From: an uncultured bacterium
GTDB lineage: Bacteria; Cloacimonadota; Cloacimonadia; Cloacimonadales; Cloacimonadaceae
Reading direction: 5' to 3'
NCBI GenBank assembly: GCA_938009275.1
Contig: CALLHY010000075.1
Span: forward strand, 1 to 53,723
Length of the DNA: 53,723 nt
Shown here: in pieces, positions 22,503-31,529 of the stretch
Layout of the letters: each line of letters starts with the position of its first letter
Position numbering within the stretch: the first letter of the stretch is position 1
Position numbers and translations under genes: made by a program
Notes under the pieces: generated by a model
The model's database searches: none
Told to the model about the DNA's origin: nothing
Seen by the model: only the letters and a program-made list of their open reading frames with translations

Positions 22503-25079
22503 ATGAACACGCAACGCTTTACAATTAAGTCACAAGAGACGATTTCCGCGATGCAGGAACTTGCCATGGAGCGCGGGCATCAGGAGATATCGGGTCTGCA
22601 TATGTTGCAGGCAATGATGGCTCAGGAAGACTCACTAATCCTGCCAATTATGCAGAAGCTGGAGCTATCTGTAACGGGAATAAAGAATCAGCTTGAAGCT
22701 GCCTTGCAGAAGCTTCCACGCGTTAGTGGTGCAGCCCGGCAATACCTGTCGCAAGAGGTGTTGGACATCCTGCATCAGGCAGAGCGGGAAGCGGATCAGC
22801 TACAGGATGATTATATCAGTTTGGAGCATCTGTTATTAGCCTTGGTCGCCAAAGGAAAGGAGGCTGCCAATATATTAAAAGCCAACGGCTTGCAGCAGAA
22901 TAAACTGCTACAAGCACTTAAGGAGCTTCGCGGCAATCAGCGGGTGGACGACCAGAATCCAGAAGCCAAGTATCAGGCTTTGGAAAAGTATGCGCGCAAT
23001 CTAACCCGTTTGGCACGCACGGGGAAACTTGATCCGGTGATTGGTAGAGACGAGGAGATTAGACGCAGCATCCAGATACTATCCCGCCGCAGGAAGAATA
23101 ATCCCATATTGATAGGTGAACCCGGAGTAGGCAAAACAGCCATTGCCGAAGGGCTTGCCATGCGCATTATTGCCAGGGATGTGCCTGAGAATCTAAAGGA
23201 TAAAGAGCTATTGGAACTGGACATGGCTGCCTTGGTAGCTGGCGCGAAGTTCAGGGGTGAATTTGAAGAACGTTTGAAGGCAGTGCTGTCTGAGGTAGAA
23301 AAATCCGAGGGTAGGATTGTGCTGTTTATCGATGAATTGCACACGGTGGTGGGAGCGGGGGCTGCCGAAGGTTCTGTGGATGCCTCAAATATGCTGAAGC
23401 CAGCTTTGGCGCGGGGTAATCTGCACTGCATTGGGGCAACCACATTGGATGAATACCGTAAGTATATAGAGAAAGACGCGGCGTTGGAAAGACGTTTTCA
23501 GCCTGTGCTGATTACCGAGCCAAGTGTGGAAGATACCATCTCGATACTGCGGGGAATTCGGGAGAAATATGAGGTTCATCACGGGGTTCAGATAACCGAT
23601 ACAGCATTGGTGGCAGCGGCACAGCTATCGGAGCGGTATATTTCGGATAGGTTTTTGCCCGATAAGGCCATAGACCTGATAGACGAGGCTTGCGCAAGAT
23701 TGAGGATGGAGACGGATTCGCTTCCAATGGAGCTGGATGAATCCGAGCGCAGACTAAGGCAGCTTGAGATTGAGCGTTTATCGCTGGCAAAGGAGACCGA
23801 TCAGATGTCTGTGGAGCGGTTGGCAAAGATTAAGGCCGAGATTGCCCAGTTGAAAGAAAGGGATAATGCTCTACGGCTTAAGTGGGAACATGAAAAGCAG
23901 AATCTGGAGAAGATCAGAGCTATAAAGAACGAACTGGAAAGCCTGAAGAATGAAGCTGATAAAGCAGAACGGGAAGGCGACTACGAGAAAACCGCCAAGC
24001 TGCGCTATGGCAGCATTGTAGCCAAAGAAAAGGAACTGGCAGAGCTAAGCGAGCAGTCGCCACTCAATGATCCCGATAGCCTGTTGAAGGAACAGGTGGA
24101 TGAGGAAATGGTGGCGGAAGTGGTTTCCAAATGGACGGGTATTCCAGTATCTAAGCTGGCAGAAAGCGAGATGCAGAAGCTATTGGAACTGGAGGAAGTA
24201 TTAGCAAAGAGGGTAGTTGGCCAGGAAGAGGGAATAAAGGCTCTGGCAAACGCCATCCGGCGCAGCAGAAGCGGGCTTAGTGACGAAAATCGTCCCATTG
24301 GTTCCTTCATATTTCTGGGGCCGACCGGAGTAGGCAAAACTGAGCTGGCAAAGACCCTGGCAAACTACTTGTTCGATAGTGATAAAGCCCTCTTGCGTTT
24401 GGACATGAGTGAATTTATGGAGAAGCACAGCGTTGCCCGGTTAATCGGTGCTCCTCCCGGATATGTTGGTTATGAGGAAGGCGGATACTTAACCGAAGCT
24501 ATCCGGCGCAGACCCTATAGTGTGTTGCTATTGGACGAGATAGAAAAAGCGCATCCGGATGTATTTAACATCTTGTTGCAGATTCTGGATGAAGGCAGAT
24601 TAACCGATGGCAAGGGGCGTACTGTGGATTTTCGGCATAGTGTGATAATCCTAACCAGCAATATTGGCTCGCAGGAGATATTTAACGCCACAGACAGTGA
24701 ACTGGAAGAGATACGACCGAGGCTTTTAAGTGTGTTGCAGCAATACTTCCGGCCTGAATTTTTAAACCGTTTAGACGACGTTATAATCTTCCATCGTCTT
24801 GATCCCGAGCATATTCGTAAGATTGTAGTATTGCAGCTGGAGATATTATCCGGCAGGTTGGCAAAGCGCAATCTGCAGATTGGATTTTCTGATAGCATAA
24901 TAGACTATCTGGCGCAAACCGGCTACGATCCAGCTTTTGGTGCCAGACCATTGAAACGGCTTATTCAGAAAGAACTGGAAGATGCTTTGGCCAAAAGCCT
25001 ATTGGGTGGCAATTACACCACCGGCAAGCCTATATTGGCGGATTATGATCCGCACAAGGGGATAGTTATCTTGCAATAG
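22503..25079 (+). CDS. clpB: ATP-dependent disaggregase ClpB
   Basis: 858 residues from ATG 22503, behind GGAGGTGA; an in-frame TTG at 22491 lies inside that site. Order of parts: Clp N-domain (two repeats), AAA+ module 1 with Walker A GEPGVGKTAIAEG near residue 200 and Walker B VLFIDELHTVVG, the coiled-coil M-domain (ELDESERRLRQLEIERL...), and AAA+ module 2 with GPTGVGKTELAKTL near 600. The M-domain and the absence of the ClpP-binding loop identify ClpB rather than ClpA/C. It resolubilises aggregates with DnaK. Control through the CIRCE-like site is likely. The gene is convergent with purE. Confidence 0.96.
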   Translation: MNTQRFTIKSQETISAMQELAMERGHQEISGLHMLQAMMAQEDSLILPIMQKLELSVTGIKNQLEAALQKLPRVSGAARQYLSQEVLDILHQAEREADQLQDDYISLEHLLLALVAKGKEAANILKANGLQQNKLLQALKELRGNQRVDDQNPEAKYQALEKYARNLTRLARTGKLDPVIGRDEEIRRSIQILSRRRKNNPILIGEPGVGKTAIAEGLAMRIIARDVPENLKDKELLELDMAALVAGAKFRGEFEERLKAVLSEVEKSEGRIVLFIDELHTVVGAGAAEGSVDASNMLKPALARGNLHCIGATTLDEYRKYIEKDAALERRFQPVLITEPSVEDTISILRGIREKYEVHHGVQITDTALVAAAQLSERYISDRFLPDKAIDLIDEACARLRMETDSLPMELDESERRLRQLEIERLSLAKETDQMSVERLAKIKAEIAQLKERDNALRLKWEHEKQNLEKIRAIKNELESLKNEADKAEREGDYEKTAKLRYGSIVAKEKELAELSEQSPLNDPDSLLKEQVDEEMVAEVVSKWTGIPVSKLAESEMQKLLELEEVLAKRVVGQEEGIKALANAIRRSRSGLSDENRPIGSFIFLGPTGVGKTELAKTLANYLFDSDKALLRLDMSEFMEKHSVARLIGAPPGYVGYEEGGYLTEAIRRRPYSVLLLDEIEKAHPDVFNILLQILDEGRLTDGKGRTVDFRHSVIILTSNIGSQEIFNATDSELEEIRPRLLSVLQQYFRPEFLNRLDDVIIFHRLDPEHIRKIVVLQLEILSGRLAKRNLQIGFSDSIIDYLAQTGYDPAFGARPLKRLIQKELEDALAKSLLGGNYTTGKPILADYDPHKGIVILQ

Positions 25080-25107
25080 GGACTAAAGGCATTAGCCTTT
25101 AAGTCCC
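25079..25107. terminator. Bidirectional terminator between clpB and purE
   Basis: Stem GGGACTAAAGGC / GCCTTTAAGTCCC with an ATTA loop and one bulged base, overlapping both stop codons; TGTTTAT follows on the plus strand. It serves the convergent genes. Confidence 0.75.
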
Positions 25108-25544
25108 TGTTTATAGGCGAAATACTTGGCGCGAAGCTCTGGAATGCAGTTGCTGATAATCTGCACTGCCAATAGGGCAGCGTTTTTGCTTCCATTAATT
25201 GCCACGCATGCCACTGGAACGCCAGGAGGCATCTGAACTATTGAATACAGGGCGTCTAAGCCGTTCAGGGCTCCAGAAGCCACTGGTACCCCAATAACGG
25301 GTAAACAGGTATGTGCTGCCACTACGCCGGGTAAGTGGGCGGCAAGCCCTGCACCTGCTATTATAACCTTTATGCCTTCGGCTTCTGCATTTGTGGCAAG
25401 TTTGGCAGTTTGCTCTGGATTACGGTGGGCAGAGGATATGTGCAAGTCGTAAGGTATCTGAAAGCTATCGAGCACTTCCCTGGCAGCGTCAAACTTCTCG
25501 ATATCGCTTTTGCTCCCCAGGATAATCCTTACTAATGGTGTCAT
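25092..25544 (-). CDS. purE: N5-carboxyaminoimidazole ribonucleotide mutase
   Basis: 150 residues, class I PurE. The signature GSKSDIEKFDAAREVL, the SSAHRNPEQT loop with the catalytic histidine, and the AGLAAHLPGVVAAHT and PVASGALNGLDALYSIVQMPPGVPV segments (quoted in part) are all present. It converts N5-CAIR to CAIR in purine synthesis. No purK is adjacent. Its ATG overlaps the stop of the upstream HTH-EIIA gene by 4 bases, so the two are co-expressed, an unusual pairing. Confidence 0.95.
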   Translation of the reverse strand: MTPLVRIILGSKSDIEKFDAAREVLDSFQIPYDLHISSAHRNPEQTAKLATNAEAEGIKVIIAGAGLAAHLPGVVAAHTCLPVIGVPVASGALNGLDALYSIVQMPPGVPVACVAINGSKNAALLAVQIISNCIPELRAKYFAYKQGLKG

Positions 25545-26215
25545 TTTCCCGCCTGCTCCGGCATAACTGTTAATGCTTTATGAATCTCTACTGCGTCAAC
25601 AGCACTGGTGAAGCTTGCCAGATTGTCGGGGTTCATAATCAGCTTTGAGATATAGGACAGGGAGAATAGATGCTGTTTATCGTTGTGCAATAGCAGCATA
25701 AAGAAGATGTTCACAGGCTTGTTGTCGGGAGCGTCAAAATCCACTGGTTCTGATGAACGGCCAAACAGGATGCTGGGAGCTTTTATCTTTGAGGGATGCA
25801 AGTGACGCGGGTGGAGCAGGGCAACTCCATTGCCAATGGCAGTGGAGATAAGCTCTTCGCGGGCTACCACAACCTCATAAAGCCAACGGGCATCACGCAC
25901 CAGCTTCAGGTCTTTGGCTTTCTCACTAAGGATTCTGATGGCATCGTACTTGTTTTCTGCCGAAAAGTCTAAAAAGATGTTTTCTGGGCGCATATACTCT
26001 TCGAAGTGGCAAATCACGCGCTTCAAAGCAAGCATCTTTTCGTCTGTTTCGTTCAGGTTTTCCAGCCATTCATTAAGAGAATCCTCGTCTATCTTTACAT
26101 TTTTTCCAACGAGCTTACTCTCAAATACGTTCGTGGCAATCATCTCTTGAATAACGCGTTCAGAGACTTTTAACTTCTTGGCTGCGTCTGCTTTGGATAA
26201 GAACTTCTTGGCCAT
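25541..26215 (-). CDS. HTH (excisionase-type) and PTS EIIA fusion protein
   Basis: 224 residues from ATG 26215, behind GGAGGTAT; the frame opens 17 codons earlier without a ribosome site. Residues 1-50 are an excisionase/MerR-like helix-turn-helix (LSKADAAKKLKVSERVIQEMI). Residues ~70-224 are an EIIA-Ntr/fructose domain with the phosphorylatable H135 in NGVALLHPR. Proteins of this form are probably PTS-responsive regulators. Its own operator and targets are unknown. It is co-translated with purE and divergent from lptE, with about 95 bases between. The antiporter-EIIA protein at 10496 could belong to the same phosphorelay. Confidence 0.82.
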   Translation of the reverse strand: MAKKFLSKADAAKKLKVSERVIQEMIATNVFESKLVGKNVKIDEDSLNEWLENLNETDEKMLALKRVICHFEEYMRPENIFLDFSAENKYDAIRILSEKAKDLKLVRDARWLYEVVVAREELISTAIGNGVALLHPRHLHPSKIKAPSILFGRSSEPVDFDAPDNKPVNIFFMLLLHNDKQHLFSLSYISKLIMNPDNLASFTSAVDAVEIHKALTVMPEQAGK

Positions 26216-26310
26216 GGATACCTCCATATTTATCATGTTAGCATTAGTTTCCATTGCTTTGTGCAAGGTTTATCTTGACAAGTATACGAGACTTTTTTGG
26301 ATATGGCAAT

Positions 26311-26811
26311 ATGGTCAAGAGATTTATTTATCCCATCCTGCTTTTACTCAGCCTGAGTGGCTGTTTTTATTCGGTTTATTCGAATGCTTACCCGCATCTA
26401 AAAAAAATACGGGTGATGGCATTCGAAAACCGTAGCAGTGAATTTGCGCTTGGTGATCTGCTGCTTACCGGGCTGAATCGCGAGATTCGCAACGATGGCC
26501 GTTTAAGGCTGGTTACCATTGATCCGGATTGCTCGTTGGAAGGGCACATTATTTCCTTTTCCGAACGAGTTTACAGCTATGATGCTGCCAATCAGGTTCA
26601 GGACTATCAGGTGCAAATGAATGTGTCCGTTACCTTCACCGATCTTATTAACAATAAGGTGCTATACGAAAATAGCAACCTCTCGTTAACAGAGCTTTAT
26701 GCCTTTGCTCCGGGAGGAACCGCCAGATTTAAAACCAAAGAGGAAGCAATTGATGAGCTCATCACAAAGCTATACCAAACCATCCTGCAAAACAGCCTCG
26801 AAAGCTGGTGA
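26311..26811 (+). CDS. lptE: LptE-like LPS-assembly lipoprotein
   Basis: 166 residues from ATG 26311, chosen because it places a clean lipoprotein signal (VKRFIYPILLLLSLSGC, C18) at the N-terminus. The mature part shows the LptE pattern: AFENRSSEFALGDLLLTGLNREI, LEGHIISF, and a C-terminal DELITKLYQTIL helix. LptE plugs LptD in the outer membrane. A TTGACA at 26275-26280 stands so close that the transcript may start at or near the ATG; no ribosome site is visible. It is the first of a run of overlapping envelope genes. Family assignment rests on pattern and context. Confidence 0.75.
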   Translation: MVKRFIYPILLLLSLSGCFYSVYSNAYPHLKKIRVMAFENRSSEFALGDLLLTGLNREIRNDGRLRLVTIDPDCSLEGHIISFSERVYSYDAANQVQDYQVQMNVSVTFTDLINNKVLYENSNLSLTELYAFAPGGTARFKTKEEAIDELITKLYQTILQNSLESW

Positions 26812-27565
26812 TCAGGTGCGCTTGAACCGCTTTCTGGCCGATTGTGGGCTGGGGAGCCGGCGCAAGGTGGAAGAACTGATTACTGCCGGCAGAATAAAGC
26901 TGAATGGTGAGACTTGCACCGATTTGGCACAAAAAGTGAATCCCACATCCGATGAACTGATGCTGGATGGCAAGCTCATTTCTGCCCGTAAACAAAAACT
27001 TTATATAATACTAAACAAGCCGCGTGGATATGTGGTTACCCAAAGCGATGAGCAAGGCAGACAGACTGTATATAGCCTTTTGCCCGATATCGCAGCTAAT
27101 CTTGCCTATGCGGGACGCCTGGATAAGAACTCAGAGGGATTATTGCTGTTTACTAACGACACTGCTCTCATAAACCTCTTAACCCATCCTAACTACAAGG
27201 TGGAGAAGGTCTATCGTGTAGACATCGACCGTCCTCTGCGCAAACGTGAATTGGATAGCCTGCGTAATGGCATAGAGATAGAAGGTGGCATCACCCAGAA
27301 AGCCGGGATTTTCGTAAAAGAGGAAACCGAGACTTCCATGAGCCTGAAAATGGTTATCACAGAAGGCCGCAAACGCCAGATACGCCTGATGATAGAAGCT
27401 GTGGGAGCAAAGGTGCGCAGATTGCGCCGCATGCAATTTGGCCCCATCAAACTAAAAGAACTGCCTCTCGGACGCTGGCGGCATTTGGACGCCGGTGAAG
27501 TGCGGGCACTATTCAGCGTTAAAAGCAAACTGAACCAATCCAAAACCAACAATCAAGGATTATAA
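26753..27565 (+). CDS. Pseudouridine synthase, RsuA/RluB/RluE family
   Basis: 270 residues from ATG 26753, with AGAGGAAG upstream; the start at 26699 lacks a site. It overlaps lptE by 59 bases. An S4 RNA-binding domain (RLNRFLADCGLGSRRKVEELI) precedes the catalytic domain with the family motif AGRLDKNSEGLLLFTND, whose aspartate is the nucleophile, and a KVYRVDI/EGRKRQIRLM C-terminal part. It modifies a uridine in ribosomal RNA, most like RluB (23S). The exact target cannot be told. Confidence 0.9.
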   Translation: MSSSQSYTKPSCKTASKAGDQVRLNRFLADCGLGSRRKVEELITAGRIKLNGETCTDLAQKVNPTSDELMLDGKLISARKQKLYIILNKPRGYVVTQSDEQGRQTVYSLLPDIAANLAYAGRLDKNSEGLLLFTNDTALINLLTHPNYKVEKVYRVDIDRPLRKRELDSLRNGIEIEGGITQKAGIFVKEETETSMSLKMVITEGRKRQIRLMIEAVGAKVRRLRRMQFGPIKLKELPLGRWRHLDAGEVRALFSVKSKLNQSKTNNQGL

Positions 27566-27567
27566 GA

Positions 27568-28644
27568 ATGAGACTAGCCATTATTGGCCTGCCGAAAAGT
27601 GGGAAAACTACTATATTTAACGCACTAACCCGCAGTGAGCACAACACCGACAAGTATGCTCCTCCTGCTTCAGAAGCCAATATCGGTGTGGTGCAAGTAG
27701 CTGATGAACGTATTACTCGCCTCAGCGAGATGTATAAGCCCAAAAAGACCATATATGCCACAATCGAATATCATGATTACCCCGGCATATTTGCCAAAGA
27801 GGGCGACTCTGCTGATAACGCCATGCTGTCTGAGATCAAGAGTGCAGAAGCCTTTGCCGTTATTCTACGCGGCTTTGCCGATGATGAGTTGGATAGTCTG
27901 TATGCTGCGGGTGATCCGGTTGCTCAACTTAATCGCATTGAAGAAGAAATGATGCTAAACGACCTCATCGTGGCAGAGAAAAGGCTGGAGAAGATTGAGC
28001 TTGGCTACAAGCGCGGAGTGCGAACCCCTGCCATCCAGGCCGAAGAAAGGGCACTAAGAGAGATTTGCGTGCAACTGCAGAACAATAAAGCCCTGCGCGA
28101 ACTGCAGCTCCCTCCCGATGAAGAAAAAGCGGTACGCGGATTTCAGTTCTTTTCGGCCAAACCCATACTGATTCTGATTAACTGCAGTGAAGATAACATT
28201 AGCTCTTGGAATGCAAGCGTTGAGCAATTAAACAACCAGGGTTACAAAGCCTATGCCATTGCCGGAAAGTTTGAAGAAGAGCTAAGCAAGCTAGATGCAG
28301 AAGAGGCTGAGATGTTTATGACCGACATGGGTATGACGGAGTCCATTCGCGACAGGCTTACTCACTGGAGCTATCAGTTGATGGGCTACATAAGCTTCTT
28401 TACCGTGGGTGCAGACGAAGTGCGCGCATGGACACTGGAAGGTGGTTCCAATGCAGTAGCTGCTGCAGGCAAGATACACTCTGACCTGGCACGTGGATTC
28501 ATACGTGCCGAATGTTTTAAGTATAGCGACATCCTGGCTCATGGCAGCGAGAAGATCCTCAAAGAAAAAGGGCTCTTCCGCCTGGAAGGCAAAGAATACA
28601 TCGTAAAAGACGGTGACATCATCTCCATTCGCTTCAATGTATAG
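27568..28644 (+). CDS. YchF/OLA1-like P-loop NTPase
   Basis: 358 residues. The G domain starts with a diverged Walker A, GLPKSGKTTIFNALT (usual YchF: GLPNVGKST), and EYHDYPGIF replaces the DxPG loop. The position of NxxE (YchF specificity) reads ILINCSED. A long alpha-helical insert (residues ~125-200) and a C-terminal TGS domain (ISFFTVGADEVRAW...LEGKEYIVKDGDIISIRFNV, in part) complete the YchF layout. It probably binds ATP rather than GTP and associates with ribosomes. Divergence suggests a YchF paralogue. It starts 2 bases after the pseudouridine synthase stop. Confidence 0.85.
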   Translation: MRLAIIGLPKSGKTTIFNALTRSEHNTDKYAPPASEANIGVVQVADERITRLSEMYKPKKTIYATIEYHDYPGIFAKEGDSADNAMLSEIKSAEAFAVILRGFADDELDSLYAAGDPVAQLNRIEEEMMLNDLIVAEKRLEKIELGYKRGVRTPAIQAEERALREICVQLQNNKALRELQLPPDEEKAVRGFQFFSAKPILILINCSEDNISSWNASVEQLNNQGYKAYAIAGKFEEELSKLDAEEAEMFMTDMGMTESIRDRLTHWSYQLMGYISFFTVGADEVRAWTLEGGSNAVAAAGKIHSDLARGFIRAECFKYSDILAHGSEKILKEKGLFRLEGKEYIVKDGDIISIRFNV

Positions 28645-28657
28645 CTAAGGAATTCAG

Positions 28658-30913
28658 ATGGCCACAGCAAAGAAACGCAATCCCAAAACCAAGAAGCAAA
28701 AGAACCTCAGCTCCTTACAAAAAAGGCTTATCAGCGGAGGCATCAGCATCCTTTGCATATTGGTTATACTTGCCTTGGTGATGGGCTACAGCTCTATAAA
28801 GAACGATATGGACACCCTACGCAACGGCGGCAGTGTATTCTCGTGGTTCAGTGCCAGTGGCAGTCAAACCAGTAATCCTGTGGGTGTGTTTGGCATAGTA
28901 TTTGGCTACATCTTCATCTATTTGTTCGGCTATTGGTTCTCGTTTGCCGGTTTCACCATCATTGCGGTTGTTTCTTTCCAGTATTTTCTTGCTCCGGAGC
29001 TCGACAGAAGCCGCCAAAAAGGTTATCTGCTGTTAATAGTGCTATTCATGCTGCAAGCTCTTCTTTCCTCAGGGCAGAGTGAGTATGTACACAGCGTTGT
29101 TCCGCTGTTCCTTTATCGGGTATTGGCAGCAGTATTCTCCGGGGTTGGTGCGCGTATCATCCTGATAGGCGGCATGGTGCTTTCTACCGTGCTGATTATT
29201 GAATACAACCGCCTAAAAAACTGGCTTTTGCTGGCGATGGAGGATTTTCAACGCAGCCGTGAGGAGAAGCAAAATGAAGCTAAGCCTGTAAAACCAACCA
29301 TTAACAGCGATCTTGAGCCTTCACTGATGCCTGCCGAGCCGCCTCAACCGGTTATCCAAAACCATGCCCAACAGATTGTTGCCAATGAGACAGCAGAACA
29401 TGAGCCCAAAAAGCATAAATCCGAACTCAAGAAGGCAATGCCAGAGCCAGATATGGACGATGATGATCGTGAATACATTATGCCTTCCATTTCCGACTTT
29501 TTAGAAAGCCCGGTAAAGCTTTCGGATAGAGACCGCAAAGAGATAGAAAACCAGATATTGGGCACCAGCCAGATTCTAAAAAACAAGCTGGCAGAGTTTG
29601 GCATCGAAGCTGAGGTGCGCAATGTGAACATTGGCCCAATAATAACTCAATACGAGCTTGAGCCTGCCAAAGGGATAAAGGTAAGCAAGTTTTCTTCTCT
29701 GGCTGACGATCTGGCACTCGCCATAAAAGCCAAAGCCATCCGTGTTCAAGCCCCTATCCCGGGTAGAGGGTTAATTGGTATCGAAATACCCAATCTTGCC
29801 CGTGACATGATTTATCTGCGCGATTTGCTGCTATCGGAAGAGATGCGCTCTATGCACTCCAAGCTTGCCTTCGGTTTGGGCAAAGATATTGCCGGTAAAC
29901 CTCTGGTTGCCGATCTCACCAAGATGCCCCACTTACTTATTGCAGGTGCTACAGGCAGCGGAAAAAGCGTGTGCATAAACACCATTATTATGAGCCTGAT
30001 TATGCGTAGCAGACCAGACGAACTGCGCCTGATTCTAATAGACCCCAAACGCGTTGAACTGGCTGGTTACAACGATCTTCCGCATCTCATCGGCCAGGTT
30101 GTAACCGATCCCGATACCGCCCTCGAAACCATGTATTGGGCGGTTAAAGAAATGGAGCGCCGATACGAGCTGTTACAGGATGCCCGAGTGCGCGATATAA
30201 TAGGCTACAACGAGAAAAGCGGCGAAGGTGAAGAACTGGAGAAACTGCCTTATCTGGTAATTATTGTGGACGAATTTGCCGATCTGATTATGACCAGCGG
30301 AAAAGACATAGAACTGCCAATCACTCGTCTGGCACAGATGGCACGTGCTGTGGGCATACACCTTATTCTGGCAACTCAACGACCTTCCATAAAGGTTATC
30401 ACAGGCATAATAAAGGCAAATTTCCCTGCCCGCATTGCCTTCCAGGTATCCTCACGAGTGGATTCCCGCGTTATTCTCGATATGATTGGTGCTGAGCGTC
30501 TCTTAGGCAATGGCGATATGCTCTTCCTTCCTCCCGGTAAGGCTATGCCAGAGCGTATTCACGGCGCCTATGTATCCGATCACGAAATAGCCCGCACCTG
30601 TGATTTTCTTGCCATGCAGCCAAAACCCAAGCAGGATTTCAGTCTGAAGGTAGAGACTCAAAGTGACATGGGCTTCTTTGAGTATGACGATGATCTCTTT
30701 CCCGAAGCCGCCAAAGCCATTGTTTCCAGCGGTACTGCCTCGGTATCTATGTTACAGCGTCACTTCAAGATTGGCTACGCTCGTGCTGGCAGACTTATTG
30801 ATCTGCTGGAAAGGGCAAGAATAATCGGCCCCCATCTTGGTAGCAAATCCCGCGATGTAATAGCCACGCGTGAAGACCTGATTCGCATTGGAGTTCTAGA
30901 TGAAGAAGATTAA
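28658..30913 (+). CDS. ftsK: DNA translocase FtsK/SpoIIIE
   Basis: 751 residues. The N-terminal ~180 residues have four membrane segments. A charged, proline-rich linker (to ~270) follows. The alpha-beta motor has Walker A GATGSGKSVCINTII near residue 430 and Walker B LVIIVDEFADL. The C-terminal gamma winged helix (SMLQRHFKIGYARAGRLIDLLE) recognises orienting DNA sequences. It pumps chromosome DNA at the septum for terminus segregation and dimer resolution. Its end overlaps lolA by 14 bases. Confidence 0.95.
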   Translation: MATAKKRNPKTKKQKNLSSLQKRLISGGISILCILVILALVMGYSSIKNDMDTLRNGGSVFSWFSASGSQTSNPVGVFGIVFGYIFIYLFGYWFSFAGFTIIAVVSFQYFLAPELDRSRQKGYLLLIVLFMLQALLSSGQSEYVHSVVPLFLYRVLAAVFSGVGARIILIGGMVLSTVLIIEYNRLKNWLLLAMEDFQRSREEKQNEAKPVKPTINSDLEPSLMPAEPPQPVIQNHAQQIVANETAEHEPKKHKSELKKAMPEPDMDDDDREYIMPSISDFLESPVKLSDRDRKEIENQILGTSQILKNKLAEFGIEAEVRNVNIGPIITQYELEPAKGIKVSKFSSLADDLALAIKAKAIRVQAPIPGRGLIGIEIPNLARDMIYLRDLLLSEEMRSMHSKLAFGLGKDIAGKPLVADLTKMPHLLIAGATGSGKSVCINTIIMSLIMRSRPDELRLILIDPKRVELAGYNDLPHLIGQVVTDPDTALETMYWAVKEMERRYELLQDARVRDIIGYNEKSGEGEELEKLPYLVIIVDEFADLIMTSGKDIELPITRLAQMARAVGIHLILATQRPSIKVITGIIKANFPARIAFQVSSRVDSRVILDMIGAERLLGNGDMLFLPPGKAMPERIHGAYVSDHEIARTCDFLAMQPKPKQDFSLKVETQSDMGFFEYDDDLFPEAAKAIVSSGTASVSMLQRHFKIGYARAGRLIDLLERARIIGPHLGSKSRDVIATREDLIRIGVLDEED

Positions 30914-31529
30914 ACTACTTGTCCTTACATCATTCCTGCTGCTTTCCTGCTGTATAGGCTTGCAGGCAATAAACTCAGAAGCACTGTATCAAAAGATCAC
31001 CACCACCTATGGCGGGCTTAGCAGTTTTCAGGCAAGCGTGAAGCAGGATAATTACTTTGCCCATGTAAAGAAAGACATTAGCTATAGCGGCAATATCTAT
31101 TTTACCCGCGGGAAAATGGTGATAAAGTACGATAAACCGAACTTGCAGAGACTGATGGTTAACGCAGGTATGGTTGATCTGTACGATTCGCAGTCCAAAA
31201 CCGTATTCCGCTCTCGTATGCGGCCGGAATTTGGCAAGATGAATCCAGTAGAGATATTGCAGTTTTACTGGAAGAAATCCACGGTTAAGGTGCTAAGTAG
31301 CAAGGGCAACATAAGCGAAGTAAGCCTTAAGCCCGTTAATGATCCAACAATTGCCCACATGTCCGCTTCCATAAACCACAAAACCGGTATAATCCAGTCT
31401 CTTAGTTACGCAGATACCGCAGGTAACCGCGTTAAATACACTTTTTCGGGCATAAAAACTAATGCCCGCATTCCAGAATCAGTTTGGCTTTTTAGCCTTC
31501 CAAAAGACGTTCAGGTGGTAGAACAATGA
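30900..31529 (+). CDS. lolA: Outer-membrane lipoprotein carrier LolA
   Basis: 209 residues with a signal peptide (KLLVLTSFLLLSCCIGLQA). The mature part has the LolA pattern: early helix LYQKITTTYGGLSSFQASVKQ, SGNIYFTRGKMVIKYDKP, and MVDLYDSQSKTVFR. It ferries lipoproteins across the periplasm, in keeping with the many lipoproteins in this window. The ATG lies inside the end of ftsK, an arrangement seen in many bacteria (ftsK-lolA). It overlaps manC by 4 bases. Confidence 0.9.
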   Translation: MKKIKLLVLTSFLLLSCCIGLQAINSEALYQKITTTYGGLSSFQASVKQDNYFAHVKKDISYSGNIYFTRGKMVIKYDKPNLQRLMVNAGMVDLYDSQSKTVFRSRMRPEFGKMNPVEILQFYWKKSTVKVLSSKGNISEVSLKPVNDPTIAHMSASINHKTGIIQSLSYADTAGNRVKYTFSGIKTNARIPESVWLFSLPKDVQVVEQ

